Shown piece by piece: positions 18,640-27,297 of a stretch of 64,000 nt of DNA. The stretch is from NCBI RefSeq assembly GCF_000478825.2, contig NZ_CP007542.1, forward strand, positions 2,294,001 through 2,358,000. Direction: 5' to 3'. Positions within the stretch are counted from its first letter, which is position 1. Each line of letters starts with the position of its first letter. The notes under the pieces were generated by a model, which searched no databases, was not told the origin of the DNA, and saw only the letters and a list, made by a program, of their open reading frames with translations. The translations under genes were made by a program, and so were the position numbers. This DNA is from Synechocystis sp. PCC 6714. GTDB taxonomy: Bacteria; Cyanobacteriota; Cyanobacteriia; Cyanobacteriales; Microcystaceae.

Positions 18640-19605
18640 ATGGGCAAATCCTATCAAGTTAACTTTTATCCCTACAATTTTTCTTTACCCAGCCCGGTGG
18701 TGACCGCCCACGGTACTTGGCGACAGCGCCAAGGATTGATTGTTCAGTTAGCCGATCGCCAGGGCAGAGTTGGCCGGGGGGAAATTGCTCCCTTACCCTG
18801 GTTTGGCACAGAAGATCTGGCCAGTGCCACTAACTTTTGCCGCAATCTCCATGGTCAGATCAGCCCCGAGCAAATTGGAAAAATTGGCGATCGCCTGCCC
18901 TGTTGTGGGTTTGCTTTTGGTTCAGGGGAGTGGGAGGTGAATGGAAAAGGTTTGGTCGAACTGCCCTTAAATCCCCTCAGCTATTGTCAACTATTGCCGA
19001 CGGGAAAAAAGACCTTAGATTACCTAACCTCAGGGCAAAAGCTAACCGCCAGTACTGTTAAATGGAAAATTGCTGTGAATGATTTCCCGACGGAACGGGA
19101 TTTATATCTACAACTCTTGGACCAATTAGAGCAATGCCCCGGGGAGATAAATTTGCGACTGGATGCCAACGGTGGTTTGGACTTAGCCATTGCCCAACAA
19201 TGGTTACAACTGCTCGATCGCCAAAGGGAAAATACTTCAGTGAAAGTGCAATACCTGGAGCAACCCCTACCTGCTGGGGAAATTGACGATATTTTTCGAC
19301 TACAGCGAAATTTTGTCACCCCCATTGCCCTGGATGAAGCGGTGTGTAGCCTGTCCCAGCTCCAAGCACTTTACGATCGCCATTGGCCAGGAATTTACAT
19401 TCTCAAAGCGGCCATCATGGGTGATCCGAGAACCCTAGCAGATTGGTTGAATAAACATCCCATTCCCGCCATTTTCTCCTCCGTCTTCGAAACGGCGATC
19501 GCCAGGCATCAGGTTTTAACCCTAGCCCAACGGTGGAACTTACCAGACCATGCCGTTGGCTTTGCTCCCCCCAGGGAACCGATTATAGAGGCCACCCCAG
19601 ACTAG
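18640..19605 (+). CDS. menC: o-succinylbenzoate synthase
   Basis: A 321-residue enolase-superfamily enzyme. It dehydrates SHCHC to o-succinylbenzoate in phylloquinone (vitamin K1) synthesis, needed for photosystem I. The catalytic pieces are visible: the lysine motif VKWKIAV, metal ligands in [14 protein letters not shown] and LDEAV, and the second lysine in ILKAAIMG. The next gene encodes the DHNA-CoA thioesterase of the same pathway, 46 bases downstream, so they probably form one transcription unit. Confidence 0.92.
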   Translation: MGKSYQVNFYPYNFSLPSPVVTAHGTWRQRQGLIVQLADRQGRVGRGEIAPLPWFGTEDLASATNFCRNLHGQISPEQIGKIGDRLPCCGFAFGSGEWEVNGKGLVELPLNPLSYCQLLPTGKKTLDYLTSGQKLTASTVKWKIAVNDFPTERDLYLQLLDQLEQCPGEINLRLDANGGLDLAIAQQWLQLLDRQRENTSVKVQYLEQPLPAGEIDDIFRLQRNFVTPIALDEAVCSLSQLQALYDRHWPGIYILKAAIMGDPRTLADWLNKHPIPAIFSSVFETAIARHQVLTLAQRWNLPDHAVGFAPPREPIIEATPD

Positions 19606-19651
19606 GTATGATGGGGATCAGCTCTGTTTAACGCTCTCTATTAAATTGATT

Positions 19652-20167
19652 GTGAGTGATTCTCCCAAGCCCCAACTCCCCCCAGGCCCCCAAGGTGACC
19701 ATAGCCTAGTGCCCCGACCGGAACTGCAAGCTGTGACCGAAAAGTGGTTTGAGATTATGGTCCGGGTACAACCCCACCACACTGATTACGGCGGCGTTGT
19801 TTGGCACGGCACCTACCTGACCTGGTTAGAAACCGCCCGGGTGGAATGTTTACGATCCGTTGGCGTAGATTTTGCTGACTTGGTCAAGCTAGGTTGCGAT
19901 TTGCCTGTGGTTCATTTGGGTCTGCGCTACCACCGTCCCATCCGCCTGGGACAAACGGCCGTAGTTAAGGTGCAAATGCAAGAAATTGAGAAAGTGCGGC
20001 TGGAATGGCAAAATCAGGTTGTTTGCTTAGAAACAGGAGAACTATGCGTCAGCGGCAAAATTACCCTTGTGGCGATCGACCCGGATAAGGGCAAAATCAT
20101 GCGTCGTTTACCCCCGGCAGTACAGGAACATTTCTTAAAACTGAGGCAATATTTACAAGGTTTCTAA
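19652..20167 (+). CDS. 1,4-dihydroxy-2-naphthoyl-CoA thioesterase (hotdog fold)
   Basis: About 171 residues from GTG 19652; a TTG at 19646 is an alternative. The hotdog helix motif HHTDYGGVVWHGTYLTWLE near residues 50-68 carries the Asp of the 4HBT family. Cyanobacterial members of this group hydrolyse DHNA-CoA in phylloquinone biosynthesis, and the position right after menC supports that role. The proline-rich N-terminal 25 residues are unlike the domain and may be a linker or mis-assigned start. Confidence 0.85.
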   Translation: MSDSPKPQLPPGPQGDHSLVPRPELQAVTEKWFEIMVRVQPHHTDYGGVVWHGTYLTWLETARVECLRSVGVDFADLVKLGCDLPVVHLGLRYHRPIRLGQTAVVKVQMQEIEKVRLEWQNQVVCLETGELCVSGKITLVAIDPDKGKIMRRLPPAVQEHFLKLRQYLQGF

Positions 20168-20318
20168 CCATGGCATGGAATGGTTTTGAAATTTCATGAC
20201 TAAAATACTGTGTTTCCATGGCAAGAAACTGTAGTTTTTCTTTTTCCCAATTCCGACCTGAACATAAGTTTCCCCCTGTTCAGTTTGCCCCAGGGAATGC
20301 TTCCCGTTGTCTTTGATA

Positions 20319-21560
20319 ATGATTAATTACTCCGTACTCTTCACCCTAGCTTTACCTCCCATTGCCGGGGGAATTATTGGCTATTTCACCAACGATCTAG
20401 CCATCAAAATGCTATTTCGTCCCTACAAACCCCTATTCATCGGGCCATACCAACTGCCCTTTACCCCCGGGTTAATTCCCCGCAACCAAGAACGTTTGGC
20501 CAAACGGGTTTCCGACACCATTATGGGGTCTTTGTTAACCCCAGAGGAACTCCAGCGGCTGGCCCGTAAGCTACTGCAACGGGAACGGGTGGAAGGGGCT
20601 TTGGGATGGTTATTGCAACTAGCGCTGAAACAAATTCGGGAGGATAAACAACAAAAAACCGGCCAAATTCTGGCTAATATTTTGCGGGATTTATTTAGTG
20701 AGTCTTTACCCCGCTTACTCAAAGCCCTAGCCCGGCAGGATAATTTTTTATCGGACCAGATTAACCGTATTTTTGACCAAATTCTGCTGGAATTTAGACT
20801 GTCGGAATTGCAATCCCGCCAATTTGCTGATTGGTTATTAGGCACAGTTTTACCGCCGGATACAATTCGCTTAGCGTTGGTGGACTTTTTGAGCGATCGC
20901 AATATTCAGGTGATTGACGAAGGTTTTCGGGAAAAAACCAGTGGTACCTATTGGGTGGTGGCCAATTTATTTGGGGTGCGTAATTCCCTCACCCGTCTGC
21001 GGGCTTTTTGCTTAGAAGAAAAAGAAACGGCCAATTTGCGATTGAAGGAACTATTGCTCTCCTTGGAAATTCGTAACCGTCTGAAAGACTGGTTGCAACA
21101 ATTGTCTTTGGAAAATTTGCCAGTTTCCACTGTGCGGCAATTGCGGCGGACTACGGGGGAAGTGGTGCGGACCTACATTCGGGAACGGGGGGAACCTTTC
21201 CTCAAGGATTTTGGCGAATCGGTGGATTGGGATAATGTGGCGGTGATTATTGTCAATCGCCTCCAGTCCTCCACTGCGGTCACCGGTTCCTTGGGTTTGG
21301 TCAGCGAGGAGTTGGCCTCAATTTTGGAGCGGTATTTAGAGGACGATTTGGAAAAACTGGTCAAGCAAATTATTCCCATTTTGGCCATTGACCAGGTAAT
21401 TATTAACCGGATCAAGGAAACTTCCGCCGCCGATTTGGAAACCGCTGTCCAGGCCATTGTCCGTAGTGAACTCCAGGCCATTGTCAACTTGGGGGGAGTG
21501 CTGGGGTTGATCATTGGCGGTCTACAGACTGGCTTTTTCCTAGTCAGCCGTGGTTTTTGA
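20319..21560 (+). CDS. DUF445 family membrane-associated protein
   Basis: About 413 residues from ATG 20319 (a TTG at 20307 is possible). The N-terminal membrane segment with [20 protein letters not shown] and [15 protein letters not shown] is the signature of the DUF445/YheB family. The long middle part is helical, and a C-terminal segment ([20 protein letters not shown]) is again hydrophobic. The function is unknown; members are peripheral or integral membrane proteins. It follows the menC pair on the same strand and precedes the DUF3038/DUF4335 pair. Confidence 0.85.
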   Translation: MINYSVLFTLALPPIAGGIIGYFTNDLAIKMLFRPYKPLFIGPYQLPFTPGLIPRNQERLAKRVSDTIMGSLLTPEELQRLARKLLQRERVEGALGWLLQLALKQIREDKQQKTGQILANILRDLFSESLPRLLKALARQDNFLSDQINRIFDQILLEFRLSELQSRQFADWLLGTVLPPDTIRLALVDFLSDRNIQVIDEGFREKTSGTYWVVANLFGVRNSLTRLRAFCLEEKETANLRLKELLLSLEIRNRLKDWLQQLSLENLPVSTVRQLRRTTGEVVRTYIRERGEPFLKDFGESVDWDNVAVIIVNRLQSSTAVTGSLGLVSEELASILERYLEDDLEKLVKQIIPILAIDQVIINRIKETSAADLETAVQAIVRSELQAIVNLGGVLGLIIGGLQTGFFLVSRGF

Positions 21561-21699
21561 TGGGAGTCTGACCCGATGCGATACCATGGTTGGCAGTGTC
21601 AGAGTTTAGATCGTTGTTTAGGTCATTCCCTCTGATCCTTTGGTCGCCCTTTTCACTGTTATTTTCCTTTGCCCAACTCAGCCTGTGTTAACTTCGCCC

Positions 21700-22308
21700 A
21701 TGTCTGATGCCGCTGTTGTTGTTGAAGAACAGGCCTCTGTGCTAAAAACTTTGCCGGATTTTCCCCTGTCCAATCAGCGGTGCGCCAGCCAATTGCAACA
21801 GCGCCTTGATTTACTGTTACTGGCGATCGAGGCGTTGGATGTGGGGGCAGCCTCCAAAATGCTGGCCAGTGCGGAAAGTTTAGGTTTGCAGTCTATTGTT
21901 CCCCATGCCCTGGCCCTGTGGCGATTGCGCTGTACTAACCCCTGGCGACGTTCCTACAATCGCACCCTCCTCACCCTGGATCAAGCCAAGGCCCTAACGG
22001 CGATCGCCCATTACCAGGCCAAGCCGTTGAATGTGACCATGCGTCAATTGCTCATTGCGGAACGGCAAATGCGGGTTAAACAACTGCCGGTGGGCACTAA
22101 TTTTTTATTGTCGGATTACCTAGACCAATTCCGTTCCCATTTTGGTAGTCGGATGAATCACCGCCGGGCTAAAGTATCGGTGCTGTTGGCCTCAGAACCG
22201 GCCATGGATGATTTTGCGCTGGGTTTGCTGAACCAATTGTTGTTTTGCACTGGCACCATCGGTTTGGAACGTTTATGGATTAGCTTGTTTGACGGAGAAG
22301 TGACTTGA
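21700..22308 (+). CDS. DUF3038 domain protein
   Basis: About 202 residues from ATG 21700 (MSDAAVVVEEQ). The frame is open 20 codons further, but that portion reads like untranslated leader. The core (CASQLQQRLDLLLLAIEALD, LWRLRCTNPWRRSYNR, then ISLFDGEVT at the end) matches the cyanobacteria-specific DUF3038 family as I remember it. Function unknown. Its stop overlaps the next start by four bases, and the DUF3038-DUF4335 order is a conserved cyanobacterial pair. Confidence 0.75.
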   Translation: MSDAAVVVEEQASVLKTLPDFPLSNQRCASQLQQRLDLLLLAIEALDVGAASKMLASAESLGLQSIVPHALALWRLRCTNPWRRSYNRTLLTLDQAKALTAIAHYQAKPLNVTMRQLLIAERQMRVKQLPVGTNFLLSDYLDQFRSHFGSRMNHRRAKVSVLLASEPAMDDFALGLLNQLLFCTGTIGLERLWISLFDGEVT

Positions 22309-22958
22309 ATATTCAACGACCCTATCGCTTGCCCAACTGCACCCTTATTCTGGAGGGTATGGCCACTGGCGCCGACCCCAGTTCCGGTAATCAGGATTTA
22401 CAAATTATCCTCAATGCCCGTTGTCAATTTCTGGGCACCAATCAGAGTTTGGAAGGGGGGCGGGCTTTCCTGGAAGCATTGGCCAAGGCAGTTAATGACT
22501 ATGCCCAGGGCTGCTTAAGTGGCATTCCCCACCCAGCGGAAACCAAGGGAGAAAATGGGGAATGGGCCGAGTTGACCCCATTACCGGAGCAGGCCTTACA
22601 CCGTTTAGTCTGGCATCCCCCGGCCGACGAGTCTTCCGAGGCGATCGCCGTTGACCTGAGCACAGTGGAACTATTTGATCTGGTGGAAGCAGTGGACCAA
22701 TTCATTGGCGATCAGCACACGTTACCGGATTTTTCCCTCACCCTAGAGCCCCTTTCCCGGCGCCACCGTCAACCGGACGAACCCTTTACCCAACGGGCTA
22801 TTCCGGCCAGCTTGGGAGCTTTGGGCCTGGCATTCTTTGCCCTAGTTATCTATTGGTTGCCCATCCCTGAGATTCGGGAACCGGAAGTAGATTCCGGCAA
22901 TACTCCCAATTTAGTCCAGCCAGACAATGGCAATCCAACGGATGGCCCTACTCCCTAG
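22305..22958 (+). CDS. DUF4335 domain protein
   Basis: A 217-residue protein starting with TTG at 22305, inside the end of the DUF3038 gene. The N-terminus (RPYRLPNCTLILEGM) and the LSTVELFDLVEAVDQF segment are typical of DUF4335. Near the C-terminus is one membrane helix (SLGALGLAFFALVIYWLP, about residues 168-185), followed by a proline/asparagine-rich tail. Function unknown. Coupled translation with the preceding gene implies a joint role. Confidence 0.78.
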   Translation: MNIQRPYRLPNCTLILEGMATGADPSSGNQDLQIILNARCQFLGTNQSLEGGRAFLEALAKAVNDYAQGCLSGIPHPAETKGENGEWAELTPLPEQALHRLVWHPPADESSEAIAVDLSTVELFDLVEAVDQFIGDQHTLPDFSLTLEPLSRRHRQPDEPFTQRAIPASLGALGLAFFALVIYWLPIPEIREPEVDSGNTPNLVQPDNGNPTDGPTP

Positions 22959-22981
22959 CCATTCATGGCACTCAAGTCTCA

Positions 22982-23326
22982 CTAAACACTCAAGCAAACC
23001 ACCCACAGTCCACAATCATTGTCGTTTTTGTCCGGGTAAAGACGGATACGGCTGGCGGAACGACAGAGCATAGCGTCCATTTTCCATTATCCTCCCTGCA
23101 ACACCCGTGGGGAAGAATCTGGCCCCGTTACCCAAGCACTGCCATCCCCCGTTGCCCCCTGGTAGTTTTCGAGCCAGGTATCTCTTCACACCATTGCCAC
23201 ACATTACCGCTCATTGATAAGGAACACAGCCCCAAATCCCCCTGCCCCCAACAGTTTTTCCAAATGGTATTGACCAATCCTTTGGCCTGCCATCGCGGCG
23301 CAAATGAAGGGATTTGGGTTCACCAT
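22982..23326 (-). pseudogene. Gene fossil: protein-kinase N-terminus joined to FGE-sulfatase C-terminus
   Basis: Hand translation of this 385-base gap gives, from ATG 23326, a Ser/Thr kinase start with a glycine loop (IGQYHLEKLLGAGGFGAVFL). After a frame change come pieces of a formylglycine-generating-enzyme/SUMF1 domain: [11 protein letters not shown], then [23 protein letters not shown], a TAA where a Ser codon is expected, CRSASRIRLYPDKNDND and WVVCLS. The whole kinase body is missing, with at least one frameshift and one nonsense codon. This is a relic of a kinase-FGE fusion gene or of two genes joined by deletion. Confidence 0.75.
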
Positions 23327-23343
23327 GGGCTAAGGGACTGGGG

Positions 23344-24057
23344 CTAGTAGGCGATTTCTAGGGTTACCGTGGCCTGCACCGTTTGGTCGCCCCCGATGAT
23401 GGGGGTCGGAGCTGATTCGGCCATGGCGGATGTGGCCACTCCACTGCGAAAAACAGGTACGGGTTGCCCCGGACTGGGGTTGATAACGATGCGGACAATA
23501 TTTTTAGGAGTCAAATTGAGACTGGACAGCACCACCCGGGCCTGGGCTTGGGCATCGGCAGCGGCGGCCACTAGTGCTTTTTGTTCCGCAACTTTGAGGA
23601 TTTCAGGGGTGGCAATGAACCGAATGCCATCTATGCGGCTGGCCCCCATCCGCACCGCCTCATCAAGGATTTTTCCCACCTGGTCGCTGGGGTACTGGAA
23701 ACTGACGGTGTTGGTGCCAATGTACCCCTCCAACCTTCTTTCATTATTGCTGTAAACATAATTGGGTTGCAGTTGAAGCCCCTGGGTTTGCAATTTATCC
23801 ACCCGTTGACTGCGTAGATATTCCACCAGGCGATTACTCCGGTCGGCGATCGCCGTTTGGACTTGGCCAGCGGTATCAGCTTGAACTTCCACGGTTAATT
23901 GGGCTTCGGTAAGGCTAGTGGGAACAGATTCCGAAGCTTGGCCAGTGACAGTGAGCAGTTGTTGCATATCGTTAGCCCCCAGGGGAGAGAGGGGCATAGC
24001 GGTCAAAATGGTGCCGGACAGTAACAGCACAGATGCAGAAAATTTAAGTATGCCCAT
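23344..24057 (-). CDS. SIMPL (DUF541) domain periplasmic protein
   Basis: About 237 residues from ATG 24057. A signal peptide (MGILKFSASVLLLSGTILTA...) precedes a DUF541 domain: LLTVTGQASESVPTSLTEAQ at the start, the strand-helix repeats LTVEVQADTAGQVQTAIADR, and GYIGTNTVSFQYPSDQVGKI in the middle. Members are secreted or periplasmic proteins of uncertain role, some linked to oxidative stress. It follows the prohibitin gene on the same strand within 50 bases and may share its transcript. Confidence 0.83.
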   Translation of the reverse strand: MGILKFSASVLLLSGTILTAMPLSPLGANDMQQLLTVTGQASESVPTSLTEAQLTVEVQADTAGQVQTAIADRSNRLVEYLRSQRVDKLQTQGLQLQPNYVYSNNERRLEGYIGTNTVSFQYPSDQVGKILDEAVRMGASRIDGIRFIATPEILKVAEQKALVAAAADAQAQARVVLSSLNLTPKNIVRIVINPSPGQPVPVFRSGVATSAMAESAPTPIIGGDQTVQATVTLEIAY

Positions 24058-24103
24058 GGTTGACCTCGTTAGAGAATATTTGGAGTGGCAATGCAGAAGG
24101 AGC

Positions 24104-24952
24104 TTAATTGGCAATATCCGTCAGATTAAACATAAAGGGAACCCCAGAACCTTTGCCTTCCCCTCCCATTACTAAAACCTTGGGCATGGGAGCCCCACCT
24201 TCCCGCCAGGCTTCGATCGCTTCTTTTTGCAAAACTAACTCACCCCCTTGGGCTTTTAGAGTTTCCGCCAACAAACGTTGGGCTTCCGCTTTCCCCTTAG
24301 CTCGATTAATATCCGCCTGGGCCTGTTGTTCTGCTTCCTGAGCGACATACACGGCCCGCTGGGCTCGCTGTTCAGCAATTTGCTTTTCCTCCACTGCCTT
24401 GGCAAACTCAGGGGAAAAAGCCAAATCCACCACGCTCGTATCCAGGACAATGATGCCGTATTTTTCTAACCGGGAATTGAGGGCATTGTCAAAATCCTCC
24501 TTCAATTCACTTCGTTTAGTGATCGCTTCTTCCACTGTGCGGCGAGCGGCAGCAATTTTAAAAGATTCCTGGGTTTGGGGGGCAATGATTTTAGCCACAA
24601 TATTTTGCAAAGTGCCCTGGGTCCGGCGAATGGTAACTACCTCCGTGGGATCAAGGCGGAAGTTAATGGCAAAGCTAGCGGACAGATCCTGTAGATCCTT
24701 GGTGGAACTTTGGGCCGGCACTTCGAATTTTTGCACCGTCACATCATAAATATCCACCGACGACACTAGGGGTGGTTTGAAATGAATGCCTTCTAGCAAA
24801 GCTCCATCCTGGGCCCGCCCCAGCACACTCAGGACCCCGGCTTGCCCTGGGTTAATGACCACAAAGGAGTTGAAACTCAACAGGACTAACAGGGCGGCGA
24901 TGAGACCACCGACAATGGATTGCCAGCCTTCAAAGGATGGTTGTTTGTTCAT
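24104..24952 (-). CDS. Prohibitin/SPFH (band 7) protein
   Basis: About 282 residues from ATG 24952 (MNKQPSFEGW). One N-terminal membrane helix (IVGGLIAALLVLLSFNSFVVI) anchors a band-7 domain (PGQAGVLSVLGRAQDGALLEG, DLQDLSASFAINFRLDP). A charged helix follows (EEKQIAEQRAQRAVYVAQEAEQ, AKGKAEAQRLLAETL) that drives ring assembly, and the C-terminus is VPFMFNLTDIAN. Length equals the Synechocystis prohibitin Phb1 as I remember it. These proteins form large membrane rings and are linked to membrane protein quality control. Confidence 0.9.
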   Translation of the reverse strand: MNKQPSFEGWQSIVGGLIAALLVLLSFNSFVVINPGQAGVLSVLGRAQDGALLEGIHFKPPLVSSVDIYDVTVQKFEVPAQSSTKDLQDLSASFAINFRLDPTEVVTIRRTQGTLQNIVAKIIAPQTQESFKIAAARRTVEEAITKRSELKEDFDNALNSRLEKYGIIVLDTSVVDLAFSPEFAKAVEEKQIAEQRAQRAVYVAQEAEQQAQADINRAKGKAEAQRLLAETLKAQGGELVLQKEAIEAWREGGAPMPKVLVMGGEGKGSGVPFMFNLTDIAN

Positions 24953-25190
24953 AGTACTTGCCCGCCGTCGGTAAACTGGGAAAAAATCCCTGCCCAAAGT
25001 ATGGCAGAAAACCCTGCCCTTCCCAATGCCCCCGTTCCAGTTTGCTTTGAGGTAACCCGATCTGAGCTAAAGTGGAGTTCCGAAGCTAATTGTTGTCAAC
25101 GTTGGTTCAGTCCCTCGGTTTTTGGCTAACCCCTCAGTTTCCCCATCGGTAAAAATTAAGTTTCAGTAAGTTTCAAGCTCAAGTTTTCCC

Positions 25191-25841
25191 ATGGCCTCTC
25201 AATTGCGTGTTTATGTGCCAGAGCATCCCTTGATCAAGCATTGGTTGGGAGTAGCTAGGGATGAAAGCACGCCGCCGGTTTTGTTTAAAACTGCCATGGC
25301 GGAACTAGGGCGCTGGTTGACCTACGAAGCGGGGCGCTATTGGCTACCCACGGTGGATACAGAGGTGCAAACTCCCCTGGCGATCGCCAAAGCCAGTCTG
25401 ATAGACCCCCAAACGCCCTTTGTGATTGTGCCCGTTTTAAGGGCGGGATTGGCCCTGTTGGAAGGAGCCCAGGGTTTATTGCCCCTGGCCAAAATTTACC
25501 ATCTGGGGCTAGTGCGGAATGAGACCACTTTGGAGCCCAGTCTTTACCTCAACAAACTACCAGACCAGTTTGCCCCCGGCACCCGCCTTCTCCTGTTGGA
25601 TCCCATGTTAGCTACAGGGAATACCATCATGGCCGCCCTAGATTTACTCATGGCCCGGGACATTGATGCTAGCTTAATCCGCTTAGTTTCCGTGGTGGCC
25701 GCCCCCAGCGCCCTCCAAAAATTGAGTAATGCCCATCCGAGTTTAACCATCTACACCGCTATGATCGATGAACAACTAAACGACAGAGGTTACATTGTCC
25801 CTGGTTTGGGGGATGCAGGCGATCGTTGCTTTGGTACCTAA
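25191..25841 (+). CDS. upp: Uracil phosphoribosyltransferase
   Basis: A 216-residue type I phosphoribosyltransferase. The PRPP-binding loop is LLLDPMLATGNTIMAALDLL (about residues 128-147). The uracil hood near the end, DRGYIVPGLGDAGDRCFGT, matches the UPRT signature. Catalyses uracil + PRPP to UMP in pyrimidine salvage. The start MASQLRVYVPEHPLIKHWL is standard, and the upstream 238 bases hold its promoter. Confidence 0.96.
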   Translation: MASQLRVYVPEHPLIKHWLGVARDESTPPVLFKTAMAELGRWLTYEAGRYWLPTVDTEVQTPLAIAKASLIDPQTPFVIVPVLRAGLALLEGAQGLLPLAKIYHLGLVRNETTLEPSLYLNKLPDQFAPGTRLLLLDPMLATGNTIMAALDLLMARDIDASLIRLVSVVAAPSALQKLSNAHPSLTIYTAMIDEQLNDRGYIVPGLGDAGDRCFGT

Positions 25842-25927
25842 TGGGGCAGTTAAACTGGTGGGACTAGATAATAGTCAAAGAAACAATCAACAACTGCACC
25901 CCAAAGATTAAAAACAGGAGTAAGATC

Positions 25928-26227
25928 ATGGCCCAAAAGGATAACTTTGCCGGAGGATTTTTGTTAGGCACAGTCATTGGCGGTGTGGTGGGGGGAATTT
26001 TAGGTTCTGTCCTAGCCAATCGAGCGGCCGCCCAAAGTCCAAATTTGCAAACATCAGACATGGAAGGCATTGGCAACCTGGACAGTGAAGAAAATATTGA
26101 GTTAGCCCGCCGTCGCCTGGAGGACAAAATTGCCCAACTCAACTTAGTGATTGACGATGTTCGGCACCAGTTAGGCCATGTCAACGAGCTGAACAACACC
26201 AAGGAAATGCAAGAAGAACACCACTGA
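25928..26227 (+). CDS. Small YtxH-like membrane protein
   Basis: A 99-residue protein. A glycine-rich hydrophobic segment (AGGFLLGTVIGGVVGGILGSVLA, about residues 8-30) is followed by a charged helix (IELARRRLEDKIAQLNLVIDD) that could form a coiled coil. This is the layout of YtxH/gas-vesicle-like stress proteins, a weak family call. The start is preceded by AGGAGTAAGATC, a good ribosome-binding site. Role unknown. Confidence 0.65.
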   Translation: MAQKDNFAGGFLLGTVIGGVVGGILGSVLANRAAAQSPNLQTSDMEGIGNLDSEENIELARRRLEDKIAQLNLVIDDVRHQLGHVNELNNTKEMQEEHH

Positions 26228-26319
26228 ACATTCCAGTAAAAGATTTTTGCGTACAATTCCTCTGGTCTAGTTGAAATTACCGCCGTCGTTACTAGGGAGC
26301 CAAAGGAACTGACAGTCCA

Positions 26320-27198
26320 ATGACATTCAAAATCAAATTTTGGGGAGTACGGGGTAGCATTCCCTGTCCTGGGCCGGCAACGGTACGCTATGGGGGCAAT
26401 ACCACCTGTGTGGAAATGATAATTGGGCAAGAGCGGCTCATTTTTGATGCGGGTACGGGCATTAAGATGTTGGGAGACAGTTTGGAGGGTCAAGACCGGG
26501 TTTCGGCCCATATTTTCTTCACCCATAGCCATTGGGACCACATCCAAGGATTTCCCTTTTTTGCTCCGGCTTTCCGAGCAGGAAATTTTTTTAGGGTTTA
26601 CGGGGTGCCCACCCCCAATGGCATGACCATTGAACAGCGATTGCATGAGCAAATGTTACACCCCAATTTTCCTGTGCCTTTGCAAACTATGCAGGGCATT
26701 GTCGCTTTTTACGATTTGGAAGTGGGGGAAGACATCACCATTGGAGAAATTAGCCTACAAACCAGGCCACTAAACCACCCAGGGGAAGCCATGGGCTATC
26801 GCATTAATTGGCGGGGCATAACGGTGGCCTTTGTCACTGATACAGAACATTTCCCCGATCGCCTAGATGATAATGTGCTGATCTTGGCCAAAAATGCAGA
26901 CGTATTGATTGTTGATGCCACCTACACCGATGAAGAGTACTATGATCGCCAGGTGAGTAAGGTGGGTTGGGGCCATTCTACTTGGCAGGAAGCGGTGAAA
27001 GTGGCCCAGGCCGCTGGAGTAGGGCAACTGGTGCTATTCCACCATGATCCCAGCCATGATGATTCGGTGCTAGACACCATACTGGACCACGCTAAACAGC
27101 AATTTTTCGCCACGGCGATCGCCAAGGAAGGCATGGAAATTAGCCTAGCCCCCGGAACAATGGACGACCCATTGCCAACCATTACCATAATGGGGTGA
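26320..27198 (+). CDS. Metallo-beta-lactamase fold hydrolase
   Basis: A 292-residue MBL protein. N-terminal KFWGVRGSIPCPGPATVRYGG is the signature of the subgroup often found fused to cyclases or regulators. The metal motif FTHSHWDHIQGFPFF (HxHxDH) lies near residue 69. Later come RPLNHPGEAMGYRI and FVTDTEH, with DATYTDEEY as further metal ligands and FHHDPSHDD near the end. This branch includes PhnP/RNase Z-like phosphodiesterases; the substrate is unknown here. Confidence 0.85.
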   Translation: MTFKIKFWGVRGSIPCPGPATVRYGGNTTCVEMIIGQERLIFDAGTGIKMLGDSLEGQDRVSAHIFFTHSHWDHIQGFPFFAPAFRAGNFFRVYGVPTPNGMTIEQRLHEQMLHPNFPVPLQTMQGIVAFYDLEVGEDITIGEISLQTRPLNHPGEAMGYRINWRGITVAFVTDTEHFPDRLDDNVLILAKNADVLIVDATYTDEEYYDRQVSKVGWGHSTWQEAVKVAQAAGVGQLVLFHHDPSHDDSVLDTILDHAKQQFFATAIAKEGMEISLAPGTMDDPLPTITIMG

Positions 27199-27297
27199 GT
27201 CCAGTCTTTCCCGAAGAAAAAGGTAGTTTTCCCTGCTGACAGTTAATGGAACTATCCCGCCGCCAAATTAGCCAAAGGTTTTCAATCCCATCTAATT

